This document shows, in pieces, positions 16,420 to 23,702 of a stretch of DNA of 61,531 nucleotides. The notes below the pieces were generated by a model, which worked only from the letters and a program-made list of their open reading frames with translations, was not told where the DNA came from and ran no database searches. This DNA comes from DATEBA01 sp035288045 (lineage in GTDB: Bacteria; Actinomycetota; UBA4738; HRBIN12), in assembly GCA_035288045.1 (NCBI GenBank), contig DATEBA010000071.1, forward strand, positions 1 to 61,531, in the 5' to 3' direction. The first letter of the stretch is position 1, and every line of letters begins with the position of its first letter. The position numbers and the translations under genes are program-made.

Positions 16420-17063
16420 GCGAGCCGCGGGTCGTCCACCTGATCCGTCACGGGCAGAGCGACTTCGAGGCGAGTGACTTCCGCGAGAGCCCCCGCGGGA
16501 GGCAGTGGGATCCTCCGCTATCGCCGATCGGCCGAGAGCAGGCGAAGCTGCTCACGGCGCGCCTCGTGCTGCTACGGCGGATAGCGGCCGTGTACTGCTC
16601 GCCCTTCCGCCGCGCTCGCGAGACGATCGCCCCCTTCGCCGAGCGGACCGACACCGAGGTCCGCTACGAGGAGGATCTCGGCGAGGCCTTCGCAGGCGCG
16701 TGGGAAGCGGCCTCGTTCGAGGAGCTTCTCGCAGGCGACGAGGAGATGCTCCAGCGCTTCCGCGACCAGGAGCCGATGTGGAGCCTGGCGCCGGGGGCGG
16801 AGTCGATCCACGACCTCCGCGCCCGCGTCCGCGCGGTGATCGAACGCTCTCTTGCAAAGAACGCCGAGGGCGATGTCGTACTCGTGGCGCACGGGGGCGT
16901 GATCAACGCGTACGTCGGACCGCTGCTCGGCATACAGCAGGAGATGTTCTACCTGCCCGAGAACACTTCGTTGAACACCGTGATCGCCGATGGTGCCCAG
17001 CGGCGAGTCCGCTTCCTGAACGACGTGCGGCACCTTACGGAGCCCCACCTGTTCCGGGGATAG
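16416..17063 (+). CDS. Histidine phosphatase family protein
   Basis: 215-aa member of the phosphoglycerate mutase-like branch 1. The catalytic HLIRHGQSDFE motif (RHG) is at the N-terminus and the second catalytic histidine is in VVLVAHGGVINAYVG. YCSPFRRARETIAPFAE supplies the usual phosphate-binding arginine. Substrates in this family vary widely (sugar phosphates, alpha-ribazole phosphate, proteins), so none is assigned. ATG 16416 overlaps the HTH gene; the longer open frame upstream is a shadow. A strong terminator follows directly. Confidence 0.85.
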   Translation: MSEPRVVHLIRHGQSDFEASDFRESPRGRQWDPPLSPIGREQAKLLTARLVLLRRIAAVYCSPFRRARETIAPFAERTDTEVRYEEDLGEAFAGAWEAASFEELLAGDEEMLQRFRDQEPMWSLAPGAESIHDLRARVRAVIERSLAKNAEGDVVLVAHGGVINAYVGPLLGIQQEMFYLPENTSLNTVIADGAQRRVRFLNDVRHLTEPHLFRG

Positions 17064-17072
17064 GGAAAACGA

Positions 17073-17103
17073 GAGGGCCGCCCGGGGAAGGCGGGCGGCC
17101 CTC
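17073..17103. terminator. Bidirectional hairpin between convergent genes
   Basis: Perfect 12-bp stem (17073-17084 with 17092-17103) around a 7-nt loop. It lies between convergent stops at 17063 and 17123, preceded by GAAAAC and followed by CGCTTCG. It is one of the few places in the window where convergent genes leave room for a terminator. Confidence 0.8.
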
Positions 17104-17122
17104 GCTTCGAACGCGGCGGGCG

Positions 17123-17452
17123 TTACGCGGCCCGCGGCAGACGCGTCTCGATCTCTGTGGCCTGGTCGTGGACCCGGCGCGCGTAGGACGACAGCACGTC
17201 GAGGATCTCGTGCCACACGCCGGCGATGCCGGCGAGCACGAACCCGGTGCCCACGATCTCCATCCAGTAGTCCCGGAACGCGATGCCCCAGCTCGCGAAG
17301 AGCGAGTAGTCCACTGCCCAGGCGATCACAACGCCGAGCACGAGGGCGAGCGTCTGACGCGTCGTCCGGGTGAGCTCGAAGAACCCCTGGACGAGGTCGA
17401 CGAGCTTGGCCACTACCAGACCGAGCAGGACGATCCCTGCGAAGACGTACAT
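17123..17452 (-). CDS. Small integral membrane protein, unknown
   Basis: 109 aa with three probable membrane helices: VFAGIVLLGLVVAKLVDLV (about 3-21), LALVLGVVIAWAVDYSLF (about 36-53), and IVGTGFVLAGIAGVWHEIL (about 68-88). An amphipathic, charged C-terminal tail follows. I do not recognise the family. The start at 17452 is set by a near-perfect AAGGAGGTG ribosome site a few bases upstream, the strongest in the window, suggesting high expression. Upstream sequence contains tandem TGTTAC repeats that may be an operator. Confidence 0.75.
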   Translation of the reverse strand: MYVFAGIVLLGLVVAKLVDLVQGFFELTRTTRQTLALVLGVVIAWAVDYSLFASWGIAFRDYWMEIVGTGFVLAGIAGVWHEILDVLSSYARRVHDQATEIETRLPRAA

Positions 17453-17599
17453 GCGGTGCTGCACCTCCTTCCGTCTTCTGTTGGGCTTGGACCAAGGGAG
17501 GGCACAGCAGGTTACAGGAGGTAACACGCGTAACATCCCCCGCCGCGCTATCCTGCGCGAGTCGCCGACCTGTTCGACGAGCCGGAGGAGGCAGGGCGG
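17453..17599. promoter_or_regulatory. Divergent promoter region with GTTAC/GTAAC repeats
   Basis: 147-bp gap between divergent genes. GTTAC at 17512-17516 and GTAAC at 17522-17526 and 17531-17535 form one inverted repeat and one direct repeat. Read on the minus strand this is TGTTAC twice, then TGTAAC. A minus-strand TAACCT (17510-17515) could be the -10 for the small membrane protein. A plus-strand TATCCT near 17549 could serve the SCP2 gene, which has a GGAGGAGGCAGGGCG ribosome region. Confidence 0.4.
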
Positions 17600-17977
17600 G
17601 TGAGGTTCCTCACGCAGGAATGGGCAGAGGCGGTGAGGGGGAGTCTGAACGCCGACCAGGAGTTCCGCTCGGGCGTCGCCGGGAAGGACGCCCGGATCCA
17701 ACAGATCGTGACGACGGCCGACGGCGAGCTGCGGTACTGGATCCGGATCGAGGGGGGCGAGATCGATCTCGGTGTGGGAGACATCGAGGAGCCGCAGGCG
17801 ACCGTGACGCAGCCCTACGACGTTGCCGCCGGGATGATGCGCCGCGAGGTGAGCCCGGTGACGGCGTTCATGACCGGCAAGCTCCGGGTCGAGGGCGACC
17901 TCACGCTCCTCCTGGGCCTCCAGGAGCCGTTCTCTCGGTTGCCGGAGGTCGCGGCGTCGCTGGGCGTCGAGTACTAG
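17600..17977 (+). CDS. SCP2 sterol-binding domain protein
   Basis: 125 aa, a single SCP2-like fold with a hydrophobic lipid-binding tunnel. Family features are the central beta-sheet DGELRYWIRIEGGEIDLGVG, ATVTQPYDVAAGMM and the AFMTGKLRVEGDLTLLLGL motif near the C-terminus. Proteins like this bind lipids or fatty acyl compounds, or act as accessory domains; no partner is evident. GTG 17600 follows a purine-rich ribosome site. The stop shares a CTAG with the convergent thioesterase. Confidence 0.85.
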   Translation: MRFLTQEWAEAVRGSLNADQEFRSGVAGKDARIQQIVTTADGELRYWIRIEGGEIDLGVGDIEEPQATVTQPYDVAAGMMRREVSPVTAFMTGKLRVEGDLTLLLGLQEPFSRLPEVAASLGVEY

Positions 17978-18387
17978 CTCGAGACCAGGAAGAACGTAGC
18001 GCTCCCGGTGGCGAGTAGCCGGCCGCCGTCGTCGAGGACCCGAGCCTGGGCCACACCCATCCGCCGCCCCGACTTCACGACCCGCCCCTCCCCGACGACT
18101 CGGCCCTTTCGAGCTGGCGCGACGTAGTGTACGTTCAGCTGAACGGTGACGTGAGAGCTCCCGGCTGGTACTAGCGTCCGCATCGCCAGACCCATCGCCG
18201 TGTCGGCGACGGTCGCGATCATCCCCCCGTGCAGCAGCCCGATCAGGTTGAGGTGGTGGTCGCCGATGTCGAGGGCGACGTCGACCTCGCCGGGCGCGAC
18301 GCGCAGGACCTCGAGTCCGGCCCACCGATGAAAGGCGGACGCCCCCACGCGCTCGGCGATCGGCTCGAGGTGGTGGTCGTCCTTCAC
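17974..18387 (-). CDS. PaaI-type hotdog-fold thioesterase
   Basis: 137-aa acyl-CoA thioesterase-like protein. The hotdog helix carries NLIGLLHGGMIATVADTAMG, whose HGG motif and downstream acidic residue are the catalytic signature of the PaaI family. The substrate could be an aromatic or medium-chain acyl-CoA; it is not determinable here. GTG 18387 overlaps the upp stop by 4 bp, so it is the second gene of a upp operon. Its stop shares a CTAG with the SCP2 gene. Confidence 0.85.
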   Translation of the reverse strand: MKDDHHLEPIAERVGASAFHRWAGLEVLRVAPGEVDVALDIGDHHLNLIGLLHGGMIATVADTAMGLAMRTLVPAGSSHVTVQLNVHYVAPARKGRVVGEGRVVKSGRRMGVAQARVLDDGGRLLATGSATFFLVSS

Positions 18388-19001
18388 CTTGTCCCCGCAA
18401 GTCGGTCGCCGAAATCACCTAGCCCGGGAAGGATGTAGCCGCGATCGTCGAGCTCCCTATCCAGCGCGGCGGCGTAGATCGGCACGTCGGGATGCTCTGC
18501 CTCCATACGGCCGATGCCCGCCGGGGCCGCAACCACGCACACGAAGCGGACCGCCGCCGGGGCGCCACGCTTCACCGAATTGCAGGCTTCGACGGCGGAT
18601 CCGCCGGTTGCGAGCATCGGGTCGAGCAGAAGCACGAAACGGTCTCGGAGCTCCGGGAGCTTCTCGAAGTAGTTGTGTGCCTCTAGAGAAGCGTCGTCGC
18701 GCTCGAGGCCGACGTAGCCCACGTCCACCTCGGGGAGGAGCTCCGTGACGGCCTCGAGCAGTCCCAGGCCGGCGCGAAGGATCGGGACGGCCACGACGCC
18801 TGCGGCGAGCTGGCGACCGCTCGTGAGCTCGAGCGGCGTCTCGACCCCTACCTCCTCTGTCGGCAGATCGCGCAGCGCCTCGAGCGCCAGTGCGAGCCCA
18901 ACGCGCTTCGTTAGGCTCCGGAACTGTCCCGGCGCCGTCTCCCGTTCGCGGAGCAAGGTGAGGACGTGCCGAGCCAGCGGATGGTCCACCACGGTGAGCA
19001 C
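18384..19001 (-). CDS. upp: Uracil phosphoribosyltransferase
   Basis: Salvages uracil to UMP with PRPP; 205 aa, the usual length. The PRPP-binding loop is LLLDPMLATGGSAVEACN, the N-terminal region carries GQFRSLTKRVGLALALEAL, the flexible loop carries VPILRAGLGLLEAV, and the uracil-binding C-terminus is DRELDDRGYILPGLGDFGDR. The start is GTG 19001, positioned 6 nt after a TAGGAT -10, so the mRNA is probably leaderless. It is divergent from the aroF leader, and the two share a 60-bp control region. Confidence 0.96.
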   Translation of the reverse strand: MLTVVDHPLARHVLTLLRERETAPGQFRSLTKRVGLALALEALRDLPTEEVGVETPLELTSGRQLAAGVVAVPILRAGLGLLEAVTELLPEVDVGYVGLERDDASLEAHNYFEKLPELRDRFVLLLDPMLATGGSAVEACNSVKRGAPAAVRFVCVVAAPAGIGRMEAEHPDVPIYAAALDRELDDRGYILPGLGDFGDRLAGTR

Positions 19002-19007
19002 GGCGCC

Positions 19008-19013
19008 ATCCTA
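19008..19013 (-). promoter_or_regulatory. Putative -10 (TAGGAT) of upp, leaderless spacing
   Basis: On the minus strand TAGGAT ends 6 nt before the upp GTG. It lies back to back with the aroF leader promoter. Confidence 0.5.
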
Positions 19014-19024
19014 TCCGTGAGGGG

Positions 19025-19053
19025 TTGCCAGGCCCGCCGGCAGCCCGCAGAAT
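19025..19053 (+). promoter_or_regulatory. Putative promoter of the aroF leader
   Basis: TTGCCA (19025-19030) and CAGAAT (19048-19053) are separated by 17 bp, the optimal spacing. Transcription should begin near 19060, at or just before the leader-peptide ATG at 19062. That leader peptide would then itself be translated from a leaderless RNA. Confidence 0.6.
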
Positions 19054-19061
19054 GGGCGGAC

Positions 19062-19115
19062 ATGCAGCGGTTCCTCGGCGACTGGTTCTTCTACGGCGGG
19101 CACGGCCCGGCGTAG
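19062..19115 (+). CDS. Aromatic-rich leader peptide controlling aroF
   Basis: 17-codon ORF reading MQRFLGDWFFYGGHGPA then TAG. It contains phenylalanine (three times), tryptophan and tyrosine, with W-F-F-Y consecutive at 19083-19094, directly upstream of a terminator-like hairpin and of a DAHP synthase gene. All three end products of the pathway are therefore sensed at one stall site. An aromatic-rich leader (aroR) before a DAHP synthase gene has been reported in Corynebacterium, as I recall; identity with that element is not claimed. Too short for ordinary gene finding, but composition and position make a ribosome-mediated attenuation role very likely. Confidence 0.85.
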   Translation: MQRFLGDWFFYGGHGPA

Positions 19116-19171
19116 TCGCCTGTCGCCGAAGAGACGAGAGGAGACCCCGGGCCGGCGGCCCGGGGCTCTTT
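19097..19171 (+). terminator. Attenuator of aroF with competing hairpins
   Basis: Terminator: 9-bp stem 19145-19153 with 19157-19165, extended by GAG/CTC across one bulged A, followed by TTTGCTT. Antiterminator: 19103-19110 (CGGCCCGG) pairs perfectly with 19147-19154, destroying the terminator's 5' arm. Protector: 19097-19101 pairs with 19105-19109, hiding the antiterminator strand. A ribosome stalled at W-F-F-Y would cover the protector strand and permit the antiterminator; one that reaches the stop at 19113 would cover the antiterminator strand and let the terminator form. This is the classical attenuation logic, drawn from the sequence and not tested. Confidence 0.8.
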
Positions 19172-19206
19172 GCTTCCGGGCGCCGGGGCGCACAGGAGGA
19201 CGAGCG

Positions 19207-20232
19207 ATGGTCGTGGTGATGAAGAAGGAGGCCACGGAGGCCGACATCGAGCGCGTCGCTGAGAGGGTCCGCGACGCGGGCGGCGAGGCATTCATCTCCC
19301 GCGGGGCCGTGCACACGATCATAGGTCTTGTCGGTGACACCGCCCGGTTCGCCGCCATCCCGATCCCGGAGATGCCGGGCGTCGACCACGTCATCCAGGT
19401 GGGAAAGCCGTACAAGATGGTCGCCCGCGACCTCCATCCCACTTCGACCACGGTCAAGGTCGGCACGGCGGCCGTGGGCCGGGATACCGTCACGTTGATC
19501 GCCGGCCCGTGCGCGGTCGAGAGCGAAGAGCAGGCCCTCGAGTGCGCTCGGGCCGCGAAGGCAGGCGGGGCGACGATCCTCCGCGGCGGCGCGTACAAGC
19601 CGCGAACCTCGCCCTACTCGTTCCAGGGGCTGGGCGAGCGCGGGCTCGAGATCCTGGCGGGGTGCCGTGCAGATACCGGCCTGCCCGTCGTGACCGAGGT
19701 CGTCGACTCCCGCCAGGTGGGGCTCGTCGCCGAGTGGGCCGACGCGCTTCAGATCGGGACCCGCAACATGCAGAACTTCGAGCTCCTGAAGGAGGTCGGG
19801 CAGGCGCGGAAGCCGGTTCTCCTAAAGCGCGGGATGTCGGCGACCGTCGAGGAGTGGCTGATGGCCGCAGAGTACGTCGCGCAGAGGGGGAACTCGGAGA
19901 TCGTCCTTTGCGAGCGGGGCATCCGGACGTTCGAGCCCTCCACCAGGAACACCCTGGACCTCGGCGGCATGATCGTCGCCCGCAACGAGACCCATCTGCC
20001 GGTAGTGGTTGACCCCTCCCACGCGACGGGGAAGAAAGAGCTGGTGGCTCCGATGGCGCGCGCGGCCGTCGCCGCCGGTGCCGACGGCGTGATGGTCGAC
20101 GTGCACCCCAGGCCGGACGAGGCGCTGTGCGACGGGCCGCAGGCCCTAACACCCTCGGAGCTCGGAGCGCTCGGGAACGAGCTCGGGGCGCTCGCGGCCG
20201 CGCTCGGGCGGGTGCTCGGGGGCGGGAGCTGA
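19207..20232 (+). CDS. aroF: 3-deoxy-7-phosphoheptulonate (DAHP) synthase, type I beta
   Basis: First step of the shikimate pathway: phosphoenolpyruvate plus erythrose 4-phosphate to DAHP. 341 aa. An N-terminal ferredoxin-like regulatory domain (about 1-70, MVVVMKKEATEADIERVAER) is followed by the TIM barrel, which has GPCAVESEEQ, GGAYKPRTSPYSFQGLG, LKRGMSATVEEWL and VDPSHATGKKELV. These mark the KDO8P synthase-like (Thermotoga-type) class, where the extra domain mediates feedback inhibition by tyrosine or phenylalanine. An AGGAGG site precedes ATG 19207. Transcription is probably controlled by the aromatic leader peptide upstream, so enzyme and mRNA both respond to end products. Confidence 0.95.
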   Translation: MVVVMKKEATEADIERVAERVRDAGGEAFISRGAVHTIIGLVGDTARFAAIPIPEMPGVDHVIQVGKPYKMVARDLHPTSTTVKVGTAAVGRDTVTLIAGPCAVESEEQALECARAAKAGGATILRGGAYKPRTSPYSFQGLGERGLEILAGCRADTGLPVVTEVVDSRQVGLVAEWADALQIGTRNMQNFELLKEVGQARKPVLLKRGMSATVEEWLMAAEYVAQRGNSEIVLCERGIRTFEPSTRNTLDLGGMIVARNETHLPVVVDPSHATGKKELVAPMARAAVAAGADGVMVDVHPRPDEALCDGPQALTPSELGALGNELGALAAALGRVLGGGS

Positions 20233-20235
20233 GCG

Positions 20236-21012
20236 CTAGGTCGGAACGACCGGAGTGAGCTCTGCGATAAGGCAGGCGCCACGCCAGGCCGCGATGCGCT
20301 CTCCGGGCGACCCCTCGCGACTGCGCCTCCGGTCGGCGAGCGCCTTCGCGGCCTCGTCCCACTCCGGGCCCTCGAGGATCCTGGCGGCGGCGTGGAACTC
20401 GTCGAGAGAGGTGTCGCGGCCCTTTCGCCGGGTGACCACGACGAGATCGGACGCGCCGGGGACTCCGGGCACCGTCTGCTCCTCGGGCCCAGGCTGCTTC
20501 TGCGAGACGACGTAGATCTTCCCGTTCTTGTAGCTGAACCAGGCCGGGATCGTGTGGCGCTTCCCGCCTGTGTCCACGCCCACCCAGATCACGTCGGACT
20601 TCTTCAGGCCCTCCTCGATCTCCTTGGGCAGCCTCGCGGGCGCCTGCTGGACGTAGATCGGTACCTCGATCTCGCCGACGACCTCCTCGTCCAGGATGAA
20701 GGAGGCCAGGTAAGTGCCCGTCTCGTCGAACAGCGCGTCTTCGACCACGTCGGTCTCGACGGTTAGATCCATCGAGCCCAGCATCCGCTGGGGACTGGGC
20801 CCCCAGCGGTAGGTCATGCGTCCGGAAGGGCTGAAGAAGCGAACCTCCTCGACGACCGTTCCCGTCGGCACCTTCCAGGCGCGGTAGATCGTGAACGGCA
20901 GCGCGCGACCGGGCTGACCAAGAAGGTAGACCCCCGGCTGAGACGACTCGCCGTACGCTTCCCAGACCCGCCGATCGGCCACGTTGGCGAAGATCAACTC
21001 CCCGACTGGCAT
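20236..21012 (-). CDS. Conserved hypothetical protein, possible PNPOx-like domain
   Basis: 258 aa, no signal peptide or membrane segment. The middle part is beta-rich (TGTYLASFILDEEVVGEIEV then VPIYVQQAPARLP). The C-terminal half contains KRHTIPAWFSYKNGKIYVVS and ASDLVVVTRRKGRDT, which resembles flavin-binding split-barrel (PNPOx/F420) strands; this is a weak recognition only. A charged tail with ADRRRSREGSPGERIAAWRG ends the protein. It lies 24 bp after the DUF2342 gene on the same strand, probably one operon. An F420 link through that neighbour is speculation. Confidence 0.6.
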   Translation of the reverse strand: MPVGELIFANVADRRVWEAYGESSQPGVYLLGQPGRALPFTIYRAWKVPTGTVVEEVRFFSPSGRMTYRWGPSPQRMLGSMDLTVETDVVEDALFDETGTYLASFILDEEVVGEIEVPIYVQQAPARLPKEIEEGLKKSDVIWVGVDTGGKRHTIPAWFSYKNGKIYVVSQKQPGPEEQTVPGVPGASDLVVVTRRKGRDTSLDEFHAAARILEGPEWDEAAKALADRRRSREGSPGERIAAWRGACLIAELTPVVPT

Positions 21013-21036
21013 CGGGGGGAAAGGATACTCGAACCG

Positions 21037-22215
21037 TCAGGCGGTCCTCGCCAGCCACAGGCGAGGCTCTTCGATCTCCGGCAGCGAGGGGAGCGCCTCG
21101 GGCGACTCCCACATCTTACCGAGGGTCGCTTCGTCGGTGAGCTCCGCGACGGTGTCGCAGAACGCCCGTCCCGCGCGATAGCGGTCGCGAGGCACCTCGA
21201 TCCCGAGCAGGCGCTGGAACACGGGGTCGACCTTCTCGGCAGCCCGGTATCGACGGAGCGCCTCCTCGATCATGACGTACGAGGGCAGCATCTGCGCCGC
21301 GATCGCGTGAGCGACGTGGTCGCCGTAGCCCTCGGCGCCGATCACGAACGCCTGGATACGCCCAAGCTTCAGGCGCTGCTCGTCGTCCAGGACGGCGCCG
21401 AACACCGCCTCCTCGGAGCCCAGCATCCGCTCCAACCCCTCGGGATCGGTGACGCTAATGTCCGAGAGCCGCTCGTGGAGAGCCTGCACGTCGATCTCCA
21501 GCGTCGCGTGGAAATCGCGCAGGAGCTGCCGGAAGTGCTCGCCGCTCCAAGGCCGGGCGAACTCGAAGCGGTGCGTGACCTCGTGGAGCGCGACGAACGC
21601 GCGGAACTCCCGAGGCGGCAGCCTCCAGTCGCGCTCGAAGCTCGCGATGTTTGCCACGACGAAGAGCAGCGTCGACGGCCCCGTCCTGGGGGCGAGGACG
21701 TCGTACTGGCCGAGGACTTGGCGGGCCAGGTGACCGATGACGGTGCCCGCCTGCGCGCCGAGAACCAGCGGCGCGACCTGCGAGAGCATCTGCCCCAGCG
21801 CGCCGGCGGTTCCCTCGGGGACACCCTCGGGCCGCGCGCTCGCGATCGCGTCCGCGATCCGGGCGGCGGCCGGTTCGACCGAGTCCCGGACCGTCCCGAT
21901 CGTCTCCTGAACCCAGCCGGTCCGGCGAACCGCCAGGACCTTGGCGACATCGGTGGGCGCCGGGAGCCCGGTGAATCCAGCCACGCGGAGCTCGGCGAGG
22001 CGCACGTCGTCCTCGAGCCCCTGCCGATCGGCGGCAGTCGGTTCCGGGTCCTCCTTGTCCCACTGCGCGGTTGCGATACCGACCTGCCGCGCCAGCTCCC
22101 AGTTGACCGGTCCCCTCGAGGCGAGCAGCACGCGCTGGATCTCGCGTAGAAGCGGCACGTCGCCGAAGAGGTCGCCGATCGGAACCTCCGGCCGTCCCTG
22201 CTCTTCCTCCTCCAC
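21037..22215 (-). CDS. DUF2342-family zinc-dependent metalloprotease-like protein
   Basis: 392-aa protein of the actinobacterial DUF2342 family, some members of which are annotated as F420 biosynthesis-associated. The metallopeptidase-like ALHEVTHRFEFARPW (HExxH) lies near the middle, after a hydrophobic stretch TLLFVVANIASFE. A downstream EGYGDHVAHAIAAQMLPSY contains further potential ligands. The function is not established. I place the start at GTG 22215 because TACAAT lies 6 nt upstream of it; an ATG one codon earlier is the alternative. The next gene (20236) follows closely. Confidence 0.8.
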   Translation of the reverse strand: MEEEEQGRPEVPIGDLFGDVPLLREIQRVLLASRGPVNWELARQVGIATAQWDKEDPEPTAADRQGLEDDVRLAELRVAGFTGLPAPTDVAKVLAVRRTGWVQETIGTVRDSVEPAAARIADAIASARPEGVPEGTAGALGQMLSQVAPLVLGAQAGTVIGHLARQVLGQYDVLAPRTGPSTLLFVVANIASFERDWRLPPREFRAFVALHEVTHRFEFARPWSGEHFRQLLRDFHATLEIDVQALHERLSDISVTDPEGLERMLGSEEAVFGAVLDDEQRLKLGRIQAFVIGAEGYGDHVAHAIAAQMLPSYVMIEEALRRYRAAEKVDPVFQRLLGIEVPRDRYRAGRAFCDTVAELTDEATLGKMWESPEALPSLPEIEEPRLWLARTA

Positions 22216-22221
22216 CATCCC

Positions 22222-22227
22222 ATTGTA
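22222..22227 (-). promoter_or_regulatory. Putative -10 (TACAAT) for a leaderless transcript
   Basis: On the minus strand TACAAT ends 6 nt before GTG 22215, the second codon of the usual ATG-start prediction for the DUF2342 gene. Confidence 0.45.
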
Positions 22228-22254
22228 GGTGCGGGGCTGGTTCGACCCGCCGCC

Positions 22255-22260
22255 TAGAAT
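22255..22260 (+). promoter_or_regulatory. Putative -10 (TAGAAT) of moaE, leaderless spacing
   Basis: TAGAAT ends 6 nt before the moaE GTG at 22267. It is the strongest of the leaderless -10 matches and lies 27 bp from the divergent TACAAT. Confidence 0.5.
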
Positions 22261-22266
22261 GGGGAC

Positions 22267-22695
22267 GTGCGCGAGGATCTGCTGCTCCGCATCACCCCCG
22301 AGCCGATCGACTCGACCGAGGCCGTGGCGTTCGTCGGCGACCCGTCGTCCGGCGCGACCTGCGTCTTCCTCGGAACCGTCAGGGATAGGTCGGACGCTGG
22401 CGGGAGCGTGACGGGGTTGACGTACGAGGCCTGGAAGGAGCTCGCCAGCAGCCGGCTCGAGGAGATCGCCGACGAGATGCTCGCCAAGTGGCCGGTACGG
22501 CGGGTCGCCCTCCTCCACCGCACCGGCGAGCTAGCTATAGGGGAGGTCTCGGTGATCGTGGCGTGCTCTTCGCCGCACCGCTCCGATGCGTTCGAGGCGT
22601 GTCGCCACGGCATAGAGCGCCTGAAGGAGGATGTCCCCATCTGGAAGAAGGAGCGGTTCGTCTCCGGCGAGTCGCAGTGGGTGATGGGGAGTTAG
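22267..22695 (+). CDS. moaE: Molybdopterin synthase catalytic subunit MoaE
   Basis: Large subunit of molybdopterin synthase, which inserts dithiolene sulfur into precursor Z with MoaD; 142 aa. Family segments: GATCVFLGTVRDRSDAGGSV, LTYEAWKELA, RVALLHRTGELAIGEVSVIV, SSPHRSDAFEACRHGIERLK and the C-terminal PIWKKERFVSGESQWV with the active-site lysines. Complete and of normal length. No moaD or other molybdenum cofactor gene is in the window. It overlaps the mreB-like gene by 1 bp, an unusual pairing. Confidence 0.93.
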   Translation: MREDLLLRITPEPIDSTEAVAFVGDPSSGATCVFLGTVRDRSDAGGSVTGLTYEAWKELASSRLEEIADEMLAKWPVRRVALLHRTGELAIGEVSVIVACSSPHRSDAFEACRHGIERLKEDVPIWKKERFVSGESQWVMGS

Positions 22696-23702
22696 TGGGC
22701 CGCGACATCGCGATCGACCTCGGCACGGCGAACACGCTGGTCTACAGGCAGAGCGAGGGCATCGTCTTCAACGAGCCGACCGTAGTCGCGATCGATGCCG
22801 GGACGGGTCGCGTGGTGGCGATGGGTGAAGAAGCATGGCAGATGATTGGCGGGCGCTCGGGGAACGTGACGGCGATGCGCCCGCTGCGCCACGGCGTGAT
22901 GACCGAGTTCGATATCACTCGGCAGATGGTCCAGCATGCGCTCCGTCGCGTTGGCGTCTCGCGGTTCCCGAAGCCGCGCGTGCTCGTCTGCGTGCCCTCG
23001 ATGAGCTCGGAGGTGGAGCGGCGAGCGGTCGAGGAGGCGGTTGAGTCGGCGGGCGGACGCGCGGTCGTGCTCGTCGAGGAGCCGCTCGCAGCCGCCGTCG
23101 GCGCCGGGCTTCCGGTCCACGAGCCGATGGGCAACTTGGTCGTGGACATCGGCGGCGGTACCTCGGAGATGGCGGTCGTATCTATGGGTGGGGTCGTGAG
23201 CGGCCGAGCGGTTCAGGTGGGGGGCTTCGATCTGGACGCAGCGATCCGGGAACACGTGCGCGAGACCTACGGCGTTGCGATCGGCGAGAAGGCCGCCGAG
23301 CGGATCAAGCTTGCGATCGGCTCGGCCTTCCCGACGCCCCAGGGCAGGGCCGCGGTCGTCGCGGGGCGTGAGCTGTCGACCGGGAACACGGTTCAGATCA
23401 GGATCGAGGAGGACGCGATCCGGCAGGCGATGGCAGAGCCAGTGCGGCGCATAGTGGAGACGGCCCGGCTCTGCTTGGCCGAGGCGCCTCCGGAGCTCAC
23501 CCACGACGTCCTGGAGACCGGCATGTTCCTGACCGGCGGAGGGGGGTTGCTACGGGGCCTCGATCTGCTGCTCGCGCAGGACTGCGAGGTTCCGGTGCAC
23601 GTCACGGATCGGCCGCTCGAGACGGTGGTCCTCGGGGCCGGCACGATGCTCGAGCACCTAGACGAATACAAGTCGTCCTTCCAGCTCGTCCGCCCCCGCT
23701 AG
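22695..23702 (+). CDS. MreB-like actin-family protein
   Basis: 335 aa with the complete actin/Hsp70 ATPase fold in MreB arrangement: phosphate-1 DIAIDLGTANTLVY, connect-1 LVEEPLAAAVGAG, phosphate-2 NLVVDIGGGTSEMAVVSMGG, and adenosine motif MFLTGGGGLLRGLD. It could be the rod-shape MreB or a diverged paralogue. Arguing for the latter: no mreC, mreD, pbp2 or rodA follows, and it is coupled to moaE through a 1-bp overlap at GTG 22695. An N-terminal amphipathic helix for membrane binding is not obvious, since the ATPase motif starts at residue 4. The stop shares a CTAG with the convergent gene. Confidence 0.85.
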   Translation: MGRDIAIDLGTANTLVYRQSEGIVFNEPTVVAIDAGTGRVVAMGEEAWQMIGGRSGNVTAMRPLRHGVMTEFDITRQMVQHALRRVGVSRFPKPRVLVCVPSMSSEVERRAVEEAVESAGGRAVVLVEEPLAAAVGAGLPVHEPMGNLVVDIGGGTSEMAVVSMGGVVSGRAVQVGGFDLDAAIREHVRETYGVAIGEKAAERIKLAIGSAFPTPQGRAAVVAGRELSTGNTVQIRIEEDAIRQAMAEPVRRIVETARLCLAEAPPELTHDVLETGMFLTGGGGLLRGLDLLLAQDCEVPVHVTDRPLETVVLGAGTMLEHLDEYKSSFQLVRPR

